This document shows positions 1 through 7,475 of a stretch of 64,000 nucleotides of DNA, in pieces (within the stretch, counting starts at the first letter, position 1; the number at the start of each line of letters is the position of its first letter). The stretch is from Streptomyces bikiniensis (GTDB lineage: Bacteria > Actinomycetota > Actinomycetes > Streptomycetales > Streptomycetaceae). Made by a program: the position numbers and the translations under genes. The stretch is taken from the NCBI GenBank assembly GCA_000716465.1, contig JNWL01000010.1, forward strand, positions 62,001 through 126,000. Reading direction: 5' to 3'. Below the pieces are notes generated by a model that was given only the letters and a program-made list of their open reading frames with translations, had not been told where the DNA came from and did no database searches.

Positions 1-433
1 CGGCGGCCGGCCGGTCCTGCTTCTTGAGGAGGTCCGGGGTGCCCGCCGGGGAGCCGTTCGCCGTCGTCCCGGCGCCCGCCGAGCCGTTGACGGCGGGCAG
101 GGTCTCGCGGCCGTGGACCGCGTCGGCGACCTCGTTCATCTCCTTCTTGAGGTCGAAGGTGCTCCGCAGCTCGTTGAGCTCCCGGAGGTCCTCGTTGGTC
201 TCCAGCTGCTTGCGGAGGAACGTCTTGGGGTTGAGGTCCTCGAACTCGAAGTCCTTGAACTCCGGGCCCAGCTCGCTGCGGATGTCGCTCTTCGCGCTGT
301 CGGAGAACTCGCGGATCTTGCGGATGAAGCGCGAGACGTCCTGGATCACCTTCGGGAGCTTGTCCGGTCCGAAGACGAGCACGGCGAGGACCACGAGCGT
401 CACCAGCTCGAGTGCGCCTATGTCGGTGAACAC
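1..433 (-). CDS. tatB: Sec-independent protein translocase subunit TatB (3' end outside window)
   Basis: TatB is the membrane-anchored receptor-complex subunit of the twin-arginine export pathway. The N-terminus reads VFTDIGALELVTLVVLAVLVFGP, a single membrane helix ending in the F-G-P hinge typical of TatA/B. A charged amphipathic helix (DKLPKVIQDVSRFIRKIREF) follows, then a long acidic/basic tail as in TatB rather than the shorter TatA. The start is GTG at 433, preceded by GAAGGAG. The gene runs off the left edge, so about 144 codons are visible. It lies 91 bp downstream of the HtrA-like protease gene, with a hairpin in the gap. The order sigma, anti-sigma, HtrA, TatB matches M. tuberculosis Rv1221-Rv1224. 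Confidence 0.93.
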   Translation of the reverse strand, partial: MFTDIGALELVTLVVLAVLVFGPDKLPKVIQDVSRFIRKIREFSDSAKSDIRSELGPEFKDFEFEDLNPKTFLRKQLETNEDLRELNELRSTFDLKKEMNEVADAVHGRETLPAVNGSAGAGTTANGSPAGTPDLLKKQDRPAA

Positions 434-471
434 CTTGTCGCTCCTTCACGCCGGTCCAGGGCCCGGTCCAC

Positions 472-501
472 GGTACCCGCCGAAACCTCCGGGCGGGTAC
501 C
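472..501 (-). terminator. intercistronic hairpin between htrA-like gene and tatB
   Basis: A perfect 10-bp inverted repeat (472-481 and 492-501, arms GGTACCCGCC/GGCGGGTACC) with a 10-nt loop sits between the protease stop and the tatB start. It has no T-tract, so it could be an attenuator or mRNA-stabilising structure rather than a full terminator. Confidence 0.45.
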
Positions 502-524
502 TCGCGGTGTCCGCCGCATGGCGC

Positions 525-2321
525 TCAGGTGCCCTGCGAGGAGCCGAGCGTCAACGTCTTTGTCAGCTCTTTGCCGTCGCGCTCCAGGGTGAGCTCCAGG
601 CGGTCGCCGGGGCGGTGGGCGCGGATCTTCACGATCAGCTCCTCGCCGTTGTGGACCCGCTGGCCGTCGACCTTGGTGATGACGTCGCCGGGCCGGAGCC
701 CCGCCTTGGCGGCCGGGCCGCCGGGCGTGACGGACGCGGTGCCGTCCTTGCCCTTCTGGCCGACGCGGGCGCCGTCGCCGCTGTACTGCATGTCGAGGCT
801 GACGCCGATGACCGGGTGGGTGGCCTTGCCCGTGTTGATGAGCTCCTCGGCGACCCGCTTGCCCTGGTTGATCGGTATGGCGAAGCCGAGGCCGATGGAG
901 CCGGGCTGGCTGGCGCCGCCGCCCTCGCCGTCGCCGCCGGAGCCGCCGGCCGCGCGGATCGCGCTGTTGATGCCGATGACCCGGGCCTTGGAGTCGAGGA
1001 GGGGGCCGCCGGAGTTGCCGGGGTTGATGGGGGCGTCGGTCTGGAGGGCGTCGACGTAGCTGATGTCGCTGCCGTCGCCCTTCTCGCCGCCGGCGGTGAT
1101 CGGGCGCTCCTTGGCGCTGATGATGCCGGAGGTGACGGTGTTGGAGAGGTCGAAGGGGGCGCCGATGGCGACGACGGGGTCGCCGACGCGGACGCCGTCG
1201 GAGTTGCCGAGCGGCAGGGGCTTGAGCCCGGAGACGCCGGTGACCTGGACGACGGCCAGGTCGTAGCCGGTGTCCTTGCCGACGAGCTTGGCGCGGGCGG
1301 TCTCGCCGCTGGAGAAGGTCACCGAGATGTCCGCGGAGGACCGGGCCCCGTCCACGACGTGGTTGTTGGTGAGGATGTGGCCCTTGGTGTCCAGGACGAA
1401 GCCGGTGCCGGTGCCGGACGAGCCGCCGCCCCTGACGTGCAGGGTGACCACGCCGGGCAGGGCGCTGGCGGCGATCCCGGCCACGCTCTCCGGGGCGCGG
1501 CCGGTGTCCTTGGCGTCGGACTGGGGCAGTTCGACGGTGGTGAGTCCGCCGTTGCGCTCGACGTACGCGCCGATCCCGCCGCCGATGACGCCGGTGATCA
1601 GCGCGAAGACGAGAGCCCCGGCGACGGCGAGCCCCTTGCGGGACCTCTTCGCGGGCGGGGGCGGCAGCGCGGGGCCGCCGACGCCCCAGGGGTCGTACTG
1701 CACCCAGGGCGCGGGGCCCTGCGGATGCGGGTGCGGCGGTACGGGGCCGGGCTGGTGGGGCGGCACCGGGGCCGGGGGGCGCTGCACGGGCGGCGCGGGC
1801 GCCCACGGCCCGGGCTCGCCGTAGGGCGGCGTCCGGTACTCGTCGGGGGCGTGCAGGGGCTGTGCCTGCGGCGCGGGGGCGGGGACATGGTCCTGGACGT
1901 GCGGCACCCCTTCCGGAGCCGGGTCCCGGGGCTCGCCCTTGGTCAGGACGACGGAGGGCGCGGCGTCCGGAGAGCCGGCCGCGACGGGCTCGGGGCCCTG
2001 GGGTCCCGTGCCGGCAGCTTCGACGGCCCGGGCACCGGCTCCGGCGGGCTCGGCGGCCCGGAGGTCGGCCCCGGTGGGCCCGGCGGCCTGGGGTCCGGCC
2101 CCGGCATGTCCGGTGGCCTGGGGGCCGGCTCCCGTGGGCCCGGCGGCCCGGGAGTCGGCCCCGGCGGGCTCGGGAGCCCGGGCCGGGGGTGTCGTCGGCG
2201 GTTGCGGCGCGGGCAGGGGGAAGTCGCCGTCGCCGTCACCGGACGGAGGCGGCGTGGGTATCCGCGCCGCCTCCGGTGTGCTCGAAGGACGGCTCCACCA
2301 GTTCGGCTTCCCGTTGTTCAT
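525..2321 (-). CDS. HtrA/DegP-like membrane-anchored trypsin-like serine protease with C-terminal PDZ domain
   Basis: This 598-aa extracytoplasmic protease is probably a quality-control or stress protease. Residues 1-225 are a cytoplasmic Pro/Ala/Gly-rich tail with repeated A-G-P-x-A-A-G-P units. A transmembrane helix follows at about 231-252 (VAGALVFALITGVIGGG). The trypsin-like domain carries the catalytic His in TNNHVVDGA (about 320), Asp in YDLAVVQV (about 353) and Ser in NPGNSGGPL (about 436). A PDZ domain occupies about 500-590 (LRPGDVITKVDGQ). ATG at 2321 follows GGGGAGAGC. It is third in a sigma/anti-sigma/protease/tatB cluster, which in mycobacteria is the SigE envelope-stress locus. 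The long disordered N-terminus is typical of Streptomyces homologues; its function is unknown. Confidence 0.92.
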   Translation of the reverse strand: MNNGKPNWWSRPSSTPEAARIPTPPPSGDGDGDFPLPAPQPPTTPPARAPEPAGADSRAAGPTGAGPQATGHAGAGPQAAGPTGADLRAAEPAGAGARAVEAAGTGPQGPEPVAAGSPDAAPSVVLTKGEPRDPAPEGVPHVQDHVPAPAPQAQPLHAPDEYRTPPYGEPGPWAPAPPVQRPPAPVPPHQPGPVPPHPHPQGPAPWVQYDPWGVGGPALPPPPAKRSRKGLAVAGALVFALITGVIGGGIGAYVERNGGLTTVELPQSDAKDTGRAPESVAGIAASALPGVVTLHVRGGGSSGTGTGFVLDTKGHILTNNHVVDGARSSADISVTFSSGETARAKLVGKDTGYDLAVVQVTGVSGLKPLPLGNSDGVRVGDPVVAIGAPFDLSNTVTSGIISAKERPITAGGEKGDGSDISYVDALQTDAPINPGNSGGPLLDSKARVIGINSAIRAAGGSGGDGEGGGASQPGSIGLGFAIPINQGKRVAEELINTGKATHPVIGVSLDMQYSGDGARVGQKGKDGTASVTPGGPAAKAGLRPGDVITKVDGQRVHNGEELIVKIRAHRPGDRLELTLERDGKELTKTLTLGSSQGT

Positions 2322-2397
2322 GCTCTCCCCGCAACCGCTGACCCGTCCGCGCCCCTGGATCGGACGCCACTGTCCCTGGATTCAACCAGGTAGTGGG

Positions 2398-3330
2398 TCA
2401 ACGGTGGGAGCCGAGCGGCGTGGTCGCCGGACTCGGCGCCGGACCGGGTCCGGGACCGAAGGCCGGCGGGAGGGCCGGTCTCGTCGTCCGGACGAACGGC
2501 GAGAGGGGGAGTAGCGGGCGGGAAGGCGGGTACGAGAGGCCCACGGCCACCCGGGGCGGGACGAAGGAGTGCCCGACCGTCAGCGGGACCACGGCCGCCA
2601 CCGGCCCCTGCGGGACCGCCGCCGGGGTGACCGCACCGGGCCCGAGCGGCGCGGCGGCGACGGCCTGCGCGCCCGTGCGCTCGCCGGAGCGCGTGCCGCG
2701 GCCGAGGGACGTACCGGTACCGGCGCCGCCCGCGGCGGCGGTGCGCAGCGGGGTGACGGCGCTGCCCGTGCCCTGGGCCCCGCGCCCGCCCGCGTTCACC
2801 GACGCGTCCAGGGGCAGTGTGCCGCCGAGGGCGATGGCCGCGAACGAGACGGCGCTGGCCGCCGCGAAGGCGAAGCGCCGCCCGCGCCCGCCGGAGCCCG
2901 GGGCGCGGTCACCGACCTCGTGTATGCGGAAGCCCGAGTCGGGCCGTCCCGGGTGCGGGGTGACGACCGCCGCCGTGGCGAAGCCGTCCGACTTCACCCC
3001 CCGGGCGCCGAGGAGATCTTCGAGGGGGCTCTTCCGGCCTCCGGGGCCCTCCGGCCCCCCGGGATCTCCCGACGGACCGCCGGGCCCGCCGGGGAGGCCC
3101 TGGAGCCGCGCGAGGAAGCCCTCGGAGGGCGGCGGGGGCGCGGCGGAGGCGAAGACGCTCTTGAGGGTGCGCTGCGCGTCGGCCTCGGCCTTGCAGCGGG
3201 CACAGGTCGCGAGGTGCGCGAGGACCCGCTCGCGGGCGTCGTGGCCCAGCTCGCCGTCGACGAGCGCGGCCAGCCGGTCCCCGAGGTGGTGCTCCGCGGG
3301 GGTCGGTGATGTGGGGAGTGTGCCGCTCAC
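2398..3330 (-). CDS. membrane-bound zinc anti-sigma factor (RseA-type, zf-HC2)
   Basis: This 310-aa protein is the likely antagonist of the adjacent ECF sigma factor. The N-terminal ZAS domain contains the HxxxCxxC motif as HLATCARC, within [27 protein letters not shown] low-complexity linker rich in Gly/Pro follows, then one transmembrane segment near residue 165 ([18 protein letters not shown]) and a Gly/Pro/Ala-rich extracytoplasmic tail. I place the start at GTG 3330, which overlaps the sigma stop codon as GTGA and has GGAGG 10 nt upstream. ATG 3348 is an alternative. The overlap predicts translational coupling and near-stoichiometric synthesis with the sigma factor. Release by zinc loss/oxidation or by proteolysis is inferred from the family. 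Confidence 0.88.
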   Translation of the reverse strand: MSGTLPTSPTPAEHHLGDRLAALVDGELGHDARERVLAHLATCARCKAEADAQRTLKSVFASAAPPPPSEGFLARLQGLPGGPGGPSGDPGGPEGPGGRKSPLEDLLGARGVKSDGFATAAVVTPHPGRPDSGFRIHEVGDRAPGSGGRGRRFAFAAASAVSFAAIALGGTLPLDASVNAGGRGAQGTGSAVTPLRTAAAGGAGTGTSLGRGTRSGERTGAQAVAAAPLGPGAVTPAAVPQGPVAAVVPLTVGHSFVPPRVAVGLSYPPSRPLLPLSPFVRTTRPALPPAFGPGPGPAPSPATTPLGSHR

Positions 3331-4091
3331 GCTGTCCCCGCCTCCCATCCGACGGAGGCGAGCGCACGCTCCGCCCGAGCCTCGGGAGAGCGGTGCTTGA
3401 GCGCCTTGCGGAGGTGGGAGCGCCCGCGGTGGATCCGGCTGCGGACGGTGCCGAGCTTCACTCCGAGGGTGGCGGCGATCTCCTCGTACGACAGTCCCTC
3501 GATGTCGCAGAGGACGACGGCCGCGCGGAACTCGGGCGCGAGGGTGTCGAGGGCCTGCTGCACGTCGGCGTCGAAGTGCGTGTCGTTGAAGACCTGCTGC
3601 GGCGAGGGCTCGCGGCTGGGCAGCCGCTCGGCGGCGTCGTCGGCGAGCGCGTCGAAGCGGATGCGCTGCTTGCGGCGGACCATGTCGAGGAAGAGGTTGG
3701 TGGTGATGCGGTGGAGCCAGCCCTCGAAGGTGCCGGGGGTGTACGTCGACAGCGAGCGGAAGACGCGGACGAAGACCTCCTGGGTGAGGTCCTCGGCGTC
3801 GTGCTGGTTGCCCGTGAGGCGGTAGGCGAGGCGGTAGACCCGGCCACTGTGCGTGCTGACGATCTCCTCCCACGTGGGAGGCGTCCACGCCTGCGATTCC
3901 GCATCCGATGCGAAGGTCGCGGTGGTGGGTGCGGAGTCGGCGGTGCGGGAACGGTCAGCGGTGTCGGTCACGGATTTCGGCTCACCCGCCGACCTGAGAA
4001 GACGCCGAAGCACTCCTCCCCGATCCACAGGCTCAGCCGCACCTCCCCTGTCGGCTCTGGTGGTGTCCAGTGGAGCCCCTACCATAGCCAC
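3327..4091 (-). CDS. ECF RNA polymerase sigma factor (M. tuberculosis SigE-like)
   Basis: This sigma-70 family group IV factor has about 254 aa. Region 2 is at about 90-160 ([31 protein letters not shown], then [16 protein letters not shown]). Region 4 is at about 185-235 ([41 protein letters not shown]). A roughly 85-residue N-terminal extension precedes region 2, as in mycobacterial SigE. GTG 4091 and ATG 4085 are both possible starts; ATG 4085 has AGGTGG just upstream. Its last codons overlap the anti-sigma start. Gene order with the anti-sigma factor, HtrA, TatB and a divergent O-methyltransferase equals the mycobacterial SigE locus. I avoid the symbol sigE because in Streptomyces that name denotes another ECF factor. 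Confidence 0.92.
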   Translation of the reverse strand: MAMVGAPLDTTRADRGGAAEPVDRGGVLRRLLRSAGEPKSVTDTADRSRTADSAPTTATFASDAESQAWTPPTWEEIVSTHSGRVYRLAYRLTGNQHDAEDLTQEVFVRVFRSLSTYTPGTFEGWLHRITTNLFLDMVRRKQRIRFDALADDAAERLPSREPSPQQVFNDTHFDADVQQALDTLAPEFRAAVVLCDIEGLSYEEIAATLGVKLGTVRSRIHRGRSHLRKALKHRSPEARAERALASVGWEAGTA

Positions 4092-4176
4092 CTCGCCCGT
4101 TAGTTCCGGATAAGAATCTTTACGCGAATTTGGAACCGGCTCGCCCGGCTGCCTCCGTCGCGTCCCTCCCCCGGTG

Positions 4177-4202
4177 AACGCACGGTCCCATCTGCGGGTT
4201 CC
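4177..4202 (-). promoter_or_regulatory. candidate ECF-type promoter of the sigma factor gene (GGAAC-N17-CGTT)
   Basis: On the minus strand GGAAC (4202-4198) is followed after 17 nt by CGTT (4180-4177). This resembles the GGAAC...CGTT pattern reported for mycobacterial SigE-family promoters. It would give a leader of about 80 nt before the sigma start, suggesting autoregulation. Assignment is by pattern only. Confidence 0.4.
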
Positions 4203-4215
4203 CGTCGGCAGCGGA

Positions 4216-4259
4216 TACAGTCACCGTTGCGCCAACTATGGGGACAGGAGAGGGCCATT
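4216..4259 (+). promoter_or_regulatory. -10 box, Shine-Dalgarno and AUU start context of the O-methyltransferase
   Basis: TACAGT (4216-4221) looks like a -10 hexamer. A transcript starting near 4228 would carry AGGAGAGGG (4246-4254), placed ideally for an ATT codon at 4257. It has no ATG, GTG or TTG in frame between that point and the conserved N-terminus, except TTG at 4227, which has no ribosome binding site. Confidence 0.4.
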
Positions 4260-4892
4260 ACCGCCAACCGGCAGACGAGCTGGGCGTTCGCCGACGCCTT
4301 TGTCGCCGAGGACGAAGCACTGCGCTGGGCCCGTGAGCGGGCCGACGAGGCAGGGCTGCCCTCGGTGTCGCCGGGCACCGGCGGGGCGCTGCGCCTGCTC
4401 GCCGCGACGGCGGACGCCAAGGCGGTGGCGGAGATCGGAACCGGTACGGGCGTGTCGGGCATCTACCTGCTGCTCGGGATGCGGCCGGACGGGGTCCTGA
4501 CGACGGTGGACCTCCAGCCGGAGCGGCAGCAGCTGGCCAAGACGGCGTTCCGGGCGGCGGGCTTCGCGGGCAACCGGGCCCGGTTCATCCCCGGACGCGC
4601 CCTGGACGTGCTGCCCCGGCTCGCGGACGGCGGGTACGACCTCGTGTTCTGCGACGGCGACCGCCTGGAGTACCTGGACTATCTCGCTGAATCGTTGCGC
4701 CTGCTCCGACCTGGGGGTCTGGTCTGCTTCGAGGGCGTCTTCGCGGACGGGCGGACGATCGACTCGTCGGCGCAGCCGGCGGAGGTCCAGCGGGTCCGCG
4801 AGCTGCTGCGGGCGGTGCGGGAGAGCCAGGAGCTGGTGGCCTCGCTGCTGCCGGTGGGCGACGGCCTGCTGTGCGCGGTGCGCCGCGGCTGA
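4227..4892 (+). CDS. class I SAM-dependent O-methyltransferase (Rv1220c-like)
   Basis: This is a cytosolic methyltransferase of the caffeoyl-CoA/catechol O-methyltransferase type (211-221 aa); its substrate is unknown. Motif I is VAEIGTGTGVSGIYLL, the acidic SAM-ribose residue is in LTTVDLQPE, and motif IV/metal-binding is DLVFCDGDRLEYLDYL. The start is ambiguous. TTG 4227 would begin MRQLWGQERAITANRQ but lacks a ribosome binding site. ATT 4257 (ITANRQTSWAFADAF...) sits 6 nt after GGAG and may be the true, non-canonical start. The coordinates use the longer form. It is divergent from the ECF sigma gene, an arrangement kept in mycobacteria, which suggests a link to envelope stress. Confidence 0.88.
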   Translation: MRQLWGQERAITANRQTSWAFADAFVAEDEALRWARERADEAGLPSVSPGTGGALRLLAATADAKAVAEIGTGTGVSGIYLLLGMRPDGVLTTVDLQPERQQLAKTAFRAAGFAGNRARFIPGRALDVLPRLADGGYDLVFCDGDRLEYLDYLAESLRLLRPGGLVCFEGVFADGRTIDSSAQPAEVQRVRELLRAVRESQELVASLLPVGDGLLCAVRRG

Positions 4893-4917
4893 CCGGAGCC
4901 GCACCGCCTCCGGACGC

Positions 4918-4957
4918 ACCGCTGCCCCGGCGCGGCGGACCGGACCGGGGCAGCGGT
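4918..4957. terminator. bidirectional terminator between O-methyltransferase and DUF3117 gene
   Basis: A perfect 13-bp stem (4918-4930 with 4945-4957, arms ACCGCTGCCCCGG and its complement) lies between two convergent genes. Confidence 0.75.
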
Positions 4958-4976
4958 GGAAATCCTGGAGAGAGGG

Positions 4977-5144
4977 TCAGCCGACGACCTTCTTGAGGGC
5001 GTCGCCCAGCGCCTCGGCCTCGTCGGGGGTCAGCTCGACGACAAGCCGACCGCCGCCTTCGAGCGGAACGCGCATGACGATGCCCCGCCCCTCCTTGGTC
5101 ACCTCGAGCGGGCCGTCACCCGTCCGCGGCTTCATGGCCGCCAT
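4977..5144 (-). CDS. DUF3117 family protein, 55 aa
   Basis: This tiny conserved actinobacterial protein has unknown function (Rv1211 family in mycobacteria). The sequence starts MAAMKPRTGDGPLEVTKEGR and ends LTPDEAEALGDALKKVVG, the full family length. ATG 5144 is chosen because AAGGGG lies 7-11 nt upstream; a second ATG at 5135 also fits. A possible promoter lies upstream at 5240-5270. It has no signal peptide or membrane segment, so it is probably cytosolic. Confidence 0.88.
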   Translation of the reverse strand: MAAMKPRTGDGPLEVTKEGRGIVMRVPLEGGGRLVVELTPDEAEALGDALKKVVG

Positions 5145-5455
5145 GCTTGTTCCCCTTCCTGAAACCAGCCCATCGACAACCGGGCAGCTCCTTGGTGTGG
5201 AGCACGCGTCACCGGCTTCGAACACATTGCTTCCAGGTCATTATCCCGCATGGCAGGACCCGATGACCAACATCGAATGGCATCGCTTGCGCAACGCGCT
5301 CTCTCATAACCCCACATTTCGGCGGTCGGCCTGCGATACTTCGCCGCTCGGCGTCCGCCCGCACCCCTCCTTTCTTTGACGCAGCTCACATGTGCGGCGG
5401 GGGCGATCTCCGCCATGCTGTGCTGGTCAACCACGCGACGAGGCGGAGGAAACCC
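5145..5455. other. 311-bp divergent intergenic region
   Basis: I see no gene here. It separates the divergent DUF3117 and enoyl-CoA hydratase genes and must hold both promoters. The only convincing element is the candidate DUF3117 promoter at 5240-5270. On the plus strand TTGACG at 5376-5381 lacks a matching -10 box. Confidence 0.6.
5240..5270 (-). promoter_or_regulatory. candidate promoter of the DUF3117 gene
   Basis: On the minus strand TTGGTC (5270-5265) and GATAAT (5245-5240) are separated by 19 bp. The -10 box is unusually AT-rich for this genome. It implies a leader of about 90 nt. Confidence 0.4.
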
Positions 5456-6259
5456 ATGGCGGACACGGTGCTGTACGAGGTGAGCGACGGGCTCGCGACC
5501 ATCACGCTCAACCGGCCCGAGGCCATGAACGCGATGAACGTCGCGACGAAGGTCGCCCTCCGGGAGGCGGCGGAGACGGCCGCGTCGGACCCCGCCGTGC
5601 GGGCGGTGCTGCTCACGGCGGCCGGGGACCGGGCGTTCTGCGTCGGGCAGGACCTGAAGGAGCACGTGGGGCTGCTCCTGGCGGACCAGGAGTCCGGCAC
5701 GCGCGAGACCATGAACACGGTCCGCGACCACTACAACCCGATCGTGCGGGCCCTCGCCGGCATGCGGAAGCCGGTGGTCGCGGGCGTGAACGGCGTCGCG
5801 GCGGGGGCCGGCTTCGGCTTCGCGCTCGCGGCGGACTACCGGGTGGTCGCGGAGACGGCCTCCTTCAACACCTCCTTCGCGGGCGTGGCGCTCACCGCCG
5901 ACTCGGGCGTGTCCTGGACGCTGCCGCGCCTGATCGGCGCGAGCCGCGCCTCCGACCTGCTGCTCTTCCCGCGCTCGATCAGTGCCCGGGAGGCGTACGA
6001 GCTGGGCATCGCGAACCGCCTGGTCCCGGCCGCCGACCTGGCCGCCGAGGCGGCGAAGGTGGCCCGGAAGCTCGCGGAGGGCCCGACGGTGGCGTACGCG
6101 GCCCTGAAGGAGTCCCTGGCGTACGGCGCCGACCGCTCGCTCTCCGAGGCCCTGGACAAGGAGGAGGAGCTGCAGACCCTGGCGGGCGCGTCGGAGGACC
6201 ACGCCATCGCGGTCCGCGCCTTCATCGCCAAGGAGAAGCCGGAGTACCTGGGCCGCTAG
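5456..6259 (+). CDS. enoyl-CoA hydratase/isomerase (crotonase family, PaaG-like)
   Basis: This 267-aa cytosolic enzyme acts on the double bond of an acyl-CoA thioester, in beta-oxidation or aromatic (phenylacetate-type) degradation. Crotonase hallmarks are ITLNRPEAMNAMN, the first oxyanion-hole segment AFCVGQDLKEH, and the second GVAAGAGFGFALAADYRVV. The region TADSGVSWTLPRLIGASRASDLL has Asp where hydratases often have Glu, as in PaaG-type isomerases, so isomerase activity is possible. ATG 5456 follows GGAGG at 5445-5449. The exact substrate cannot be told from sequence. It is monocistronic and converges on the glycosylase gene. Confidence 0.85.
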   Translation: MADTVLYEVSDGLATITLNRPEAMNAMNVATKVALREAAETAASDPAVRAVLLTAAGDRAFCVGQDLKEHVGLLLADQESGTRETMNTVRDHYNPIVRALAGMRKPVVAGVNGVAAGAGFGFALAADYRVVAETASFNTSFAGVALTADSGVSWTLPRLIGASRASDLLLFPRSISAREAYELGIANRLVPAADLAAEAAKVARKLAEGPTVAYAALKESLAYGADRSLSEALDKEEELQTLAGASEDHAIAVRAFIAKEKPEYLGR

Positions 6260-6308
6260 ACCGTTCTCCTCGGCGGTTCTCCCGGACCGTTCTCCTAGGC
6301 GGTCTCCG
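6259..6308. repeat. 26-bp direct repeat, two copies, between convergent genes
   Basis: The unit beginning GACCGTTCTCCT occurs at 6259 and again at 6285. It spans the short gap between the hydratase and the glycosylase, and the second copy includes the glycosylase stop codon. Confidence 0.5.
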
Positions 6309-6933
6309 CCGGGGCCTTCTCCCGGTCCTTCTCCGGGGCGGTGGCGAGGCCGCCGCCCCGGGCCGCGCAGTCCGCGAGGTGGTCGTCGACCAGGCCGCAG
6401 GCCTGCATCAGGGCGTAGGCCGTGGTGGGGCCGACGAAGCGGACGCCGCGCTTCTTGAGGGCCTTGGAGAGGGCCGTGGACTCGTCGGTGACCGCCGGGA
6501 CGTCGGCGAGCGTGCGCGGGGCCGGGCGGGTCTCCGGGTCGGGGGCGTACGACCAGATCAGGGTCTCCAGCTCGCCCGGCCCCCAGCCGGCGAGCAGCTT
6601 CGCGTTGGCGAGGGTGGCGTCGATCTTGGCCCGGTTGCGGATGATGCCCGCGTCCAGGAGGAGCCGTTCGCGGTCGGCCTCGCCGAAGGCGGCGACGGCG
6701 GCGATGCCGAAGCCCGCGAAGGCGCGCCGGAAGCCCTCGCGGCGGCGCAGGATCGTGATCCAGGACAGGCCCGACTGGAAGGCCTCCAGGGAGAGGCGTT
6801 CGAAGAGGGCGTCGTCGCCGTGGACCGGCCGGCCCCACTCCTCGTCGTGGTACGCCGTGTAGTCCTCGGCCGACAGGCCCCAGGGGCAGCGCGCGAGGCC
6901 GTCCGGTCCGGTGAGCGTGCCGCCGGCCGTCAC
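6295..6933 (-). CDS. tag: DNA-3-methyladenine glycosylase I
   Basis: This 212-aa base-excision repair enzyme removes 3-methyladenine from alkylated DNA. The structural zinc ligands of the Tag family are all visible: Cys in ARCPWG, His in YHDEEWG, and His and Cys in DDHLADC near residue 190. Core motifs are FERLSLEAFQSGLSW and KKRGVRFVGPTTAYALMQACG. The GTG start at 6933 overlaps the stop of the DivIVA-like gene as GTGA, so the two are translationally coupled. M. tuberculosis tagA (Rv1210) lies next to a comparable small gene, matching the synteny. Confidence 0.92.
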   Translation of the reverse strand: MTAGGTLTGPDGLARCPWGLSAEDYTAYHDEEWGRPVHGDDALFERLSLEAFQSGLSWITILRRREGFRRAFAGFGIAAVAAFGEADRERLLLDAGIIRNRAKIDATLANAKLLAGWGPGELETLIWSYAPDPETRPAPRTLADVPAVTDESTALSKALKKRGVRFVGPTTAYALMQACGLVDDHLADCAARGGGLATAPEKDREKAPAETA

Positions 6934-7373
6934 GGGCGCTCGTCCCGCGCGTCGCCGGGACGGAAGCCCGGACCGGAGCCGGGACCGGGGTCGGGGTCGG
7001 AGCCGAGGTCGGGGTCCGGGCCGGGGTCGGAGGCGGGGCCGAAACCGGAGCCGAAGCCGGGGCCCGTCCCCGGGCCGTCGCCCGCGCCCTCCAGCGCCTC
7101 CTCCAGTTCGGCGATCCGGGCGTCCCGCTCGGCCAGTTCGGCGCCGAGGCGGACCAGGACGTCGTCCACGTCCGCCATCCGGTAGCCCCGGGCGGCGACG
7201 GGGAGGCGCAGCGCCTCGACGTCCGCGCGGTCGACCGGCCGGGCGAGCGGCAGGGGGTCGACGAGCTGCTCGGGCGCCACCTCGGGCAGCACCTCGCTGT
7301 CGCCACCGCCGACCACGGCCAGGGTCACCGCGGCCACGACCACGACCATCGTGATGAGCAGAAACCAGAACAC
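6930..7373 (-). CDS. small membrane-anchored DivIVA-domain protein
   Basis: The protein (147 aa) starts with a membrane helix (VFWFLLITMVVVVAAVTLAVVG). A DivIVA-like segment (DVEALRLPVAARGYRMADVDDVLVRLG) and a short coiled coil (AELAERDARIAELEEALEG) follow. It ends in a Gly/Pro/Asp-rich tail with alternating D-P-G and G-S-G-P repeats. GTG 7373 is preferred because GGAGAGG lies 6 nt upstream; ATG 7421 would add a tail without a ribosome binding site. It overlaps tag by 4 bp. DivIVA-type proteins mark curved membrane or polar growth sites; a role here is inference. It occupies the position of Rv1209 in mycobacteria. Confidence 0.75.
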   Translation of the reverse strand: MFWFLLITMVVVVAAVTLAVVGGGDSEVLPEVAPEQLVDPLPLARPVDRADVEALRLPVAARGYRMADVDDVLVRLGAELAERDARIAELEEALEGAGDGPGTGPGFGSGFGPASDPGPDPDLGSDPDPGPGSGPGFRPGDARDERP

Positions 7374-7435
7374 TGCGCGCCTCTCCCCGGAGTGGAAACC
7401 GTCCGGTGCCGATCGTGCCATGCGTCACCGGCGGT

Positions 7436-7441
7436 TAGGGT
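7436..7441 (+). promoter_or_regulatory. candidate -10 box of the folP2-type gene
   Basis: TAGGGT matches the actinobacterial TANNNT pattern. It would start a leader of about 28 nt carrying the GGGAGG ribosome binding site (7461-7466). No good -35 is visible. Confidence 0.4.
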
Positions 7442-7475
7442 CGCAGGCGAACGGACGCGAGGGAGGACAAAAGGG

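Noticed and set aside
24..2393. Long plus-strand open frame over tatB and the protease gene
   Set aside because: It is antisense to well-supported genes; its translation is low-complexity Gly/Ala/Arg/Asp without motifs, as expected from the complement of GC-rich coding sequence.
2360..2395. Imperfect hairpin between anti-sigma and protease genes as a terminator
   Set aside because: The stem is only 5 bp with mismatches beyond, and the genes appear to form one operon.
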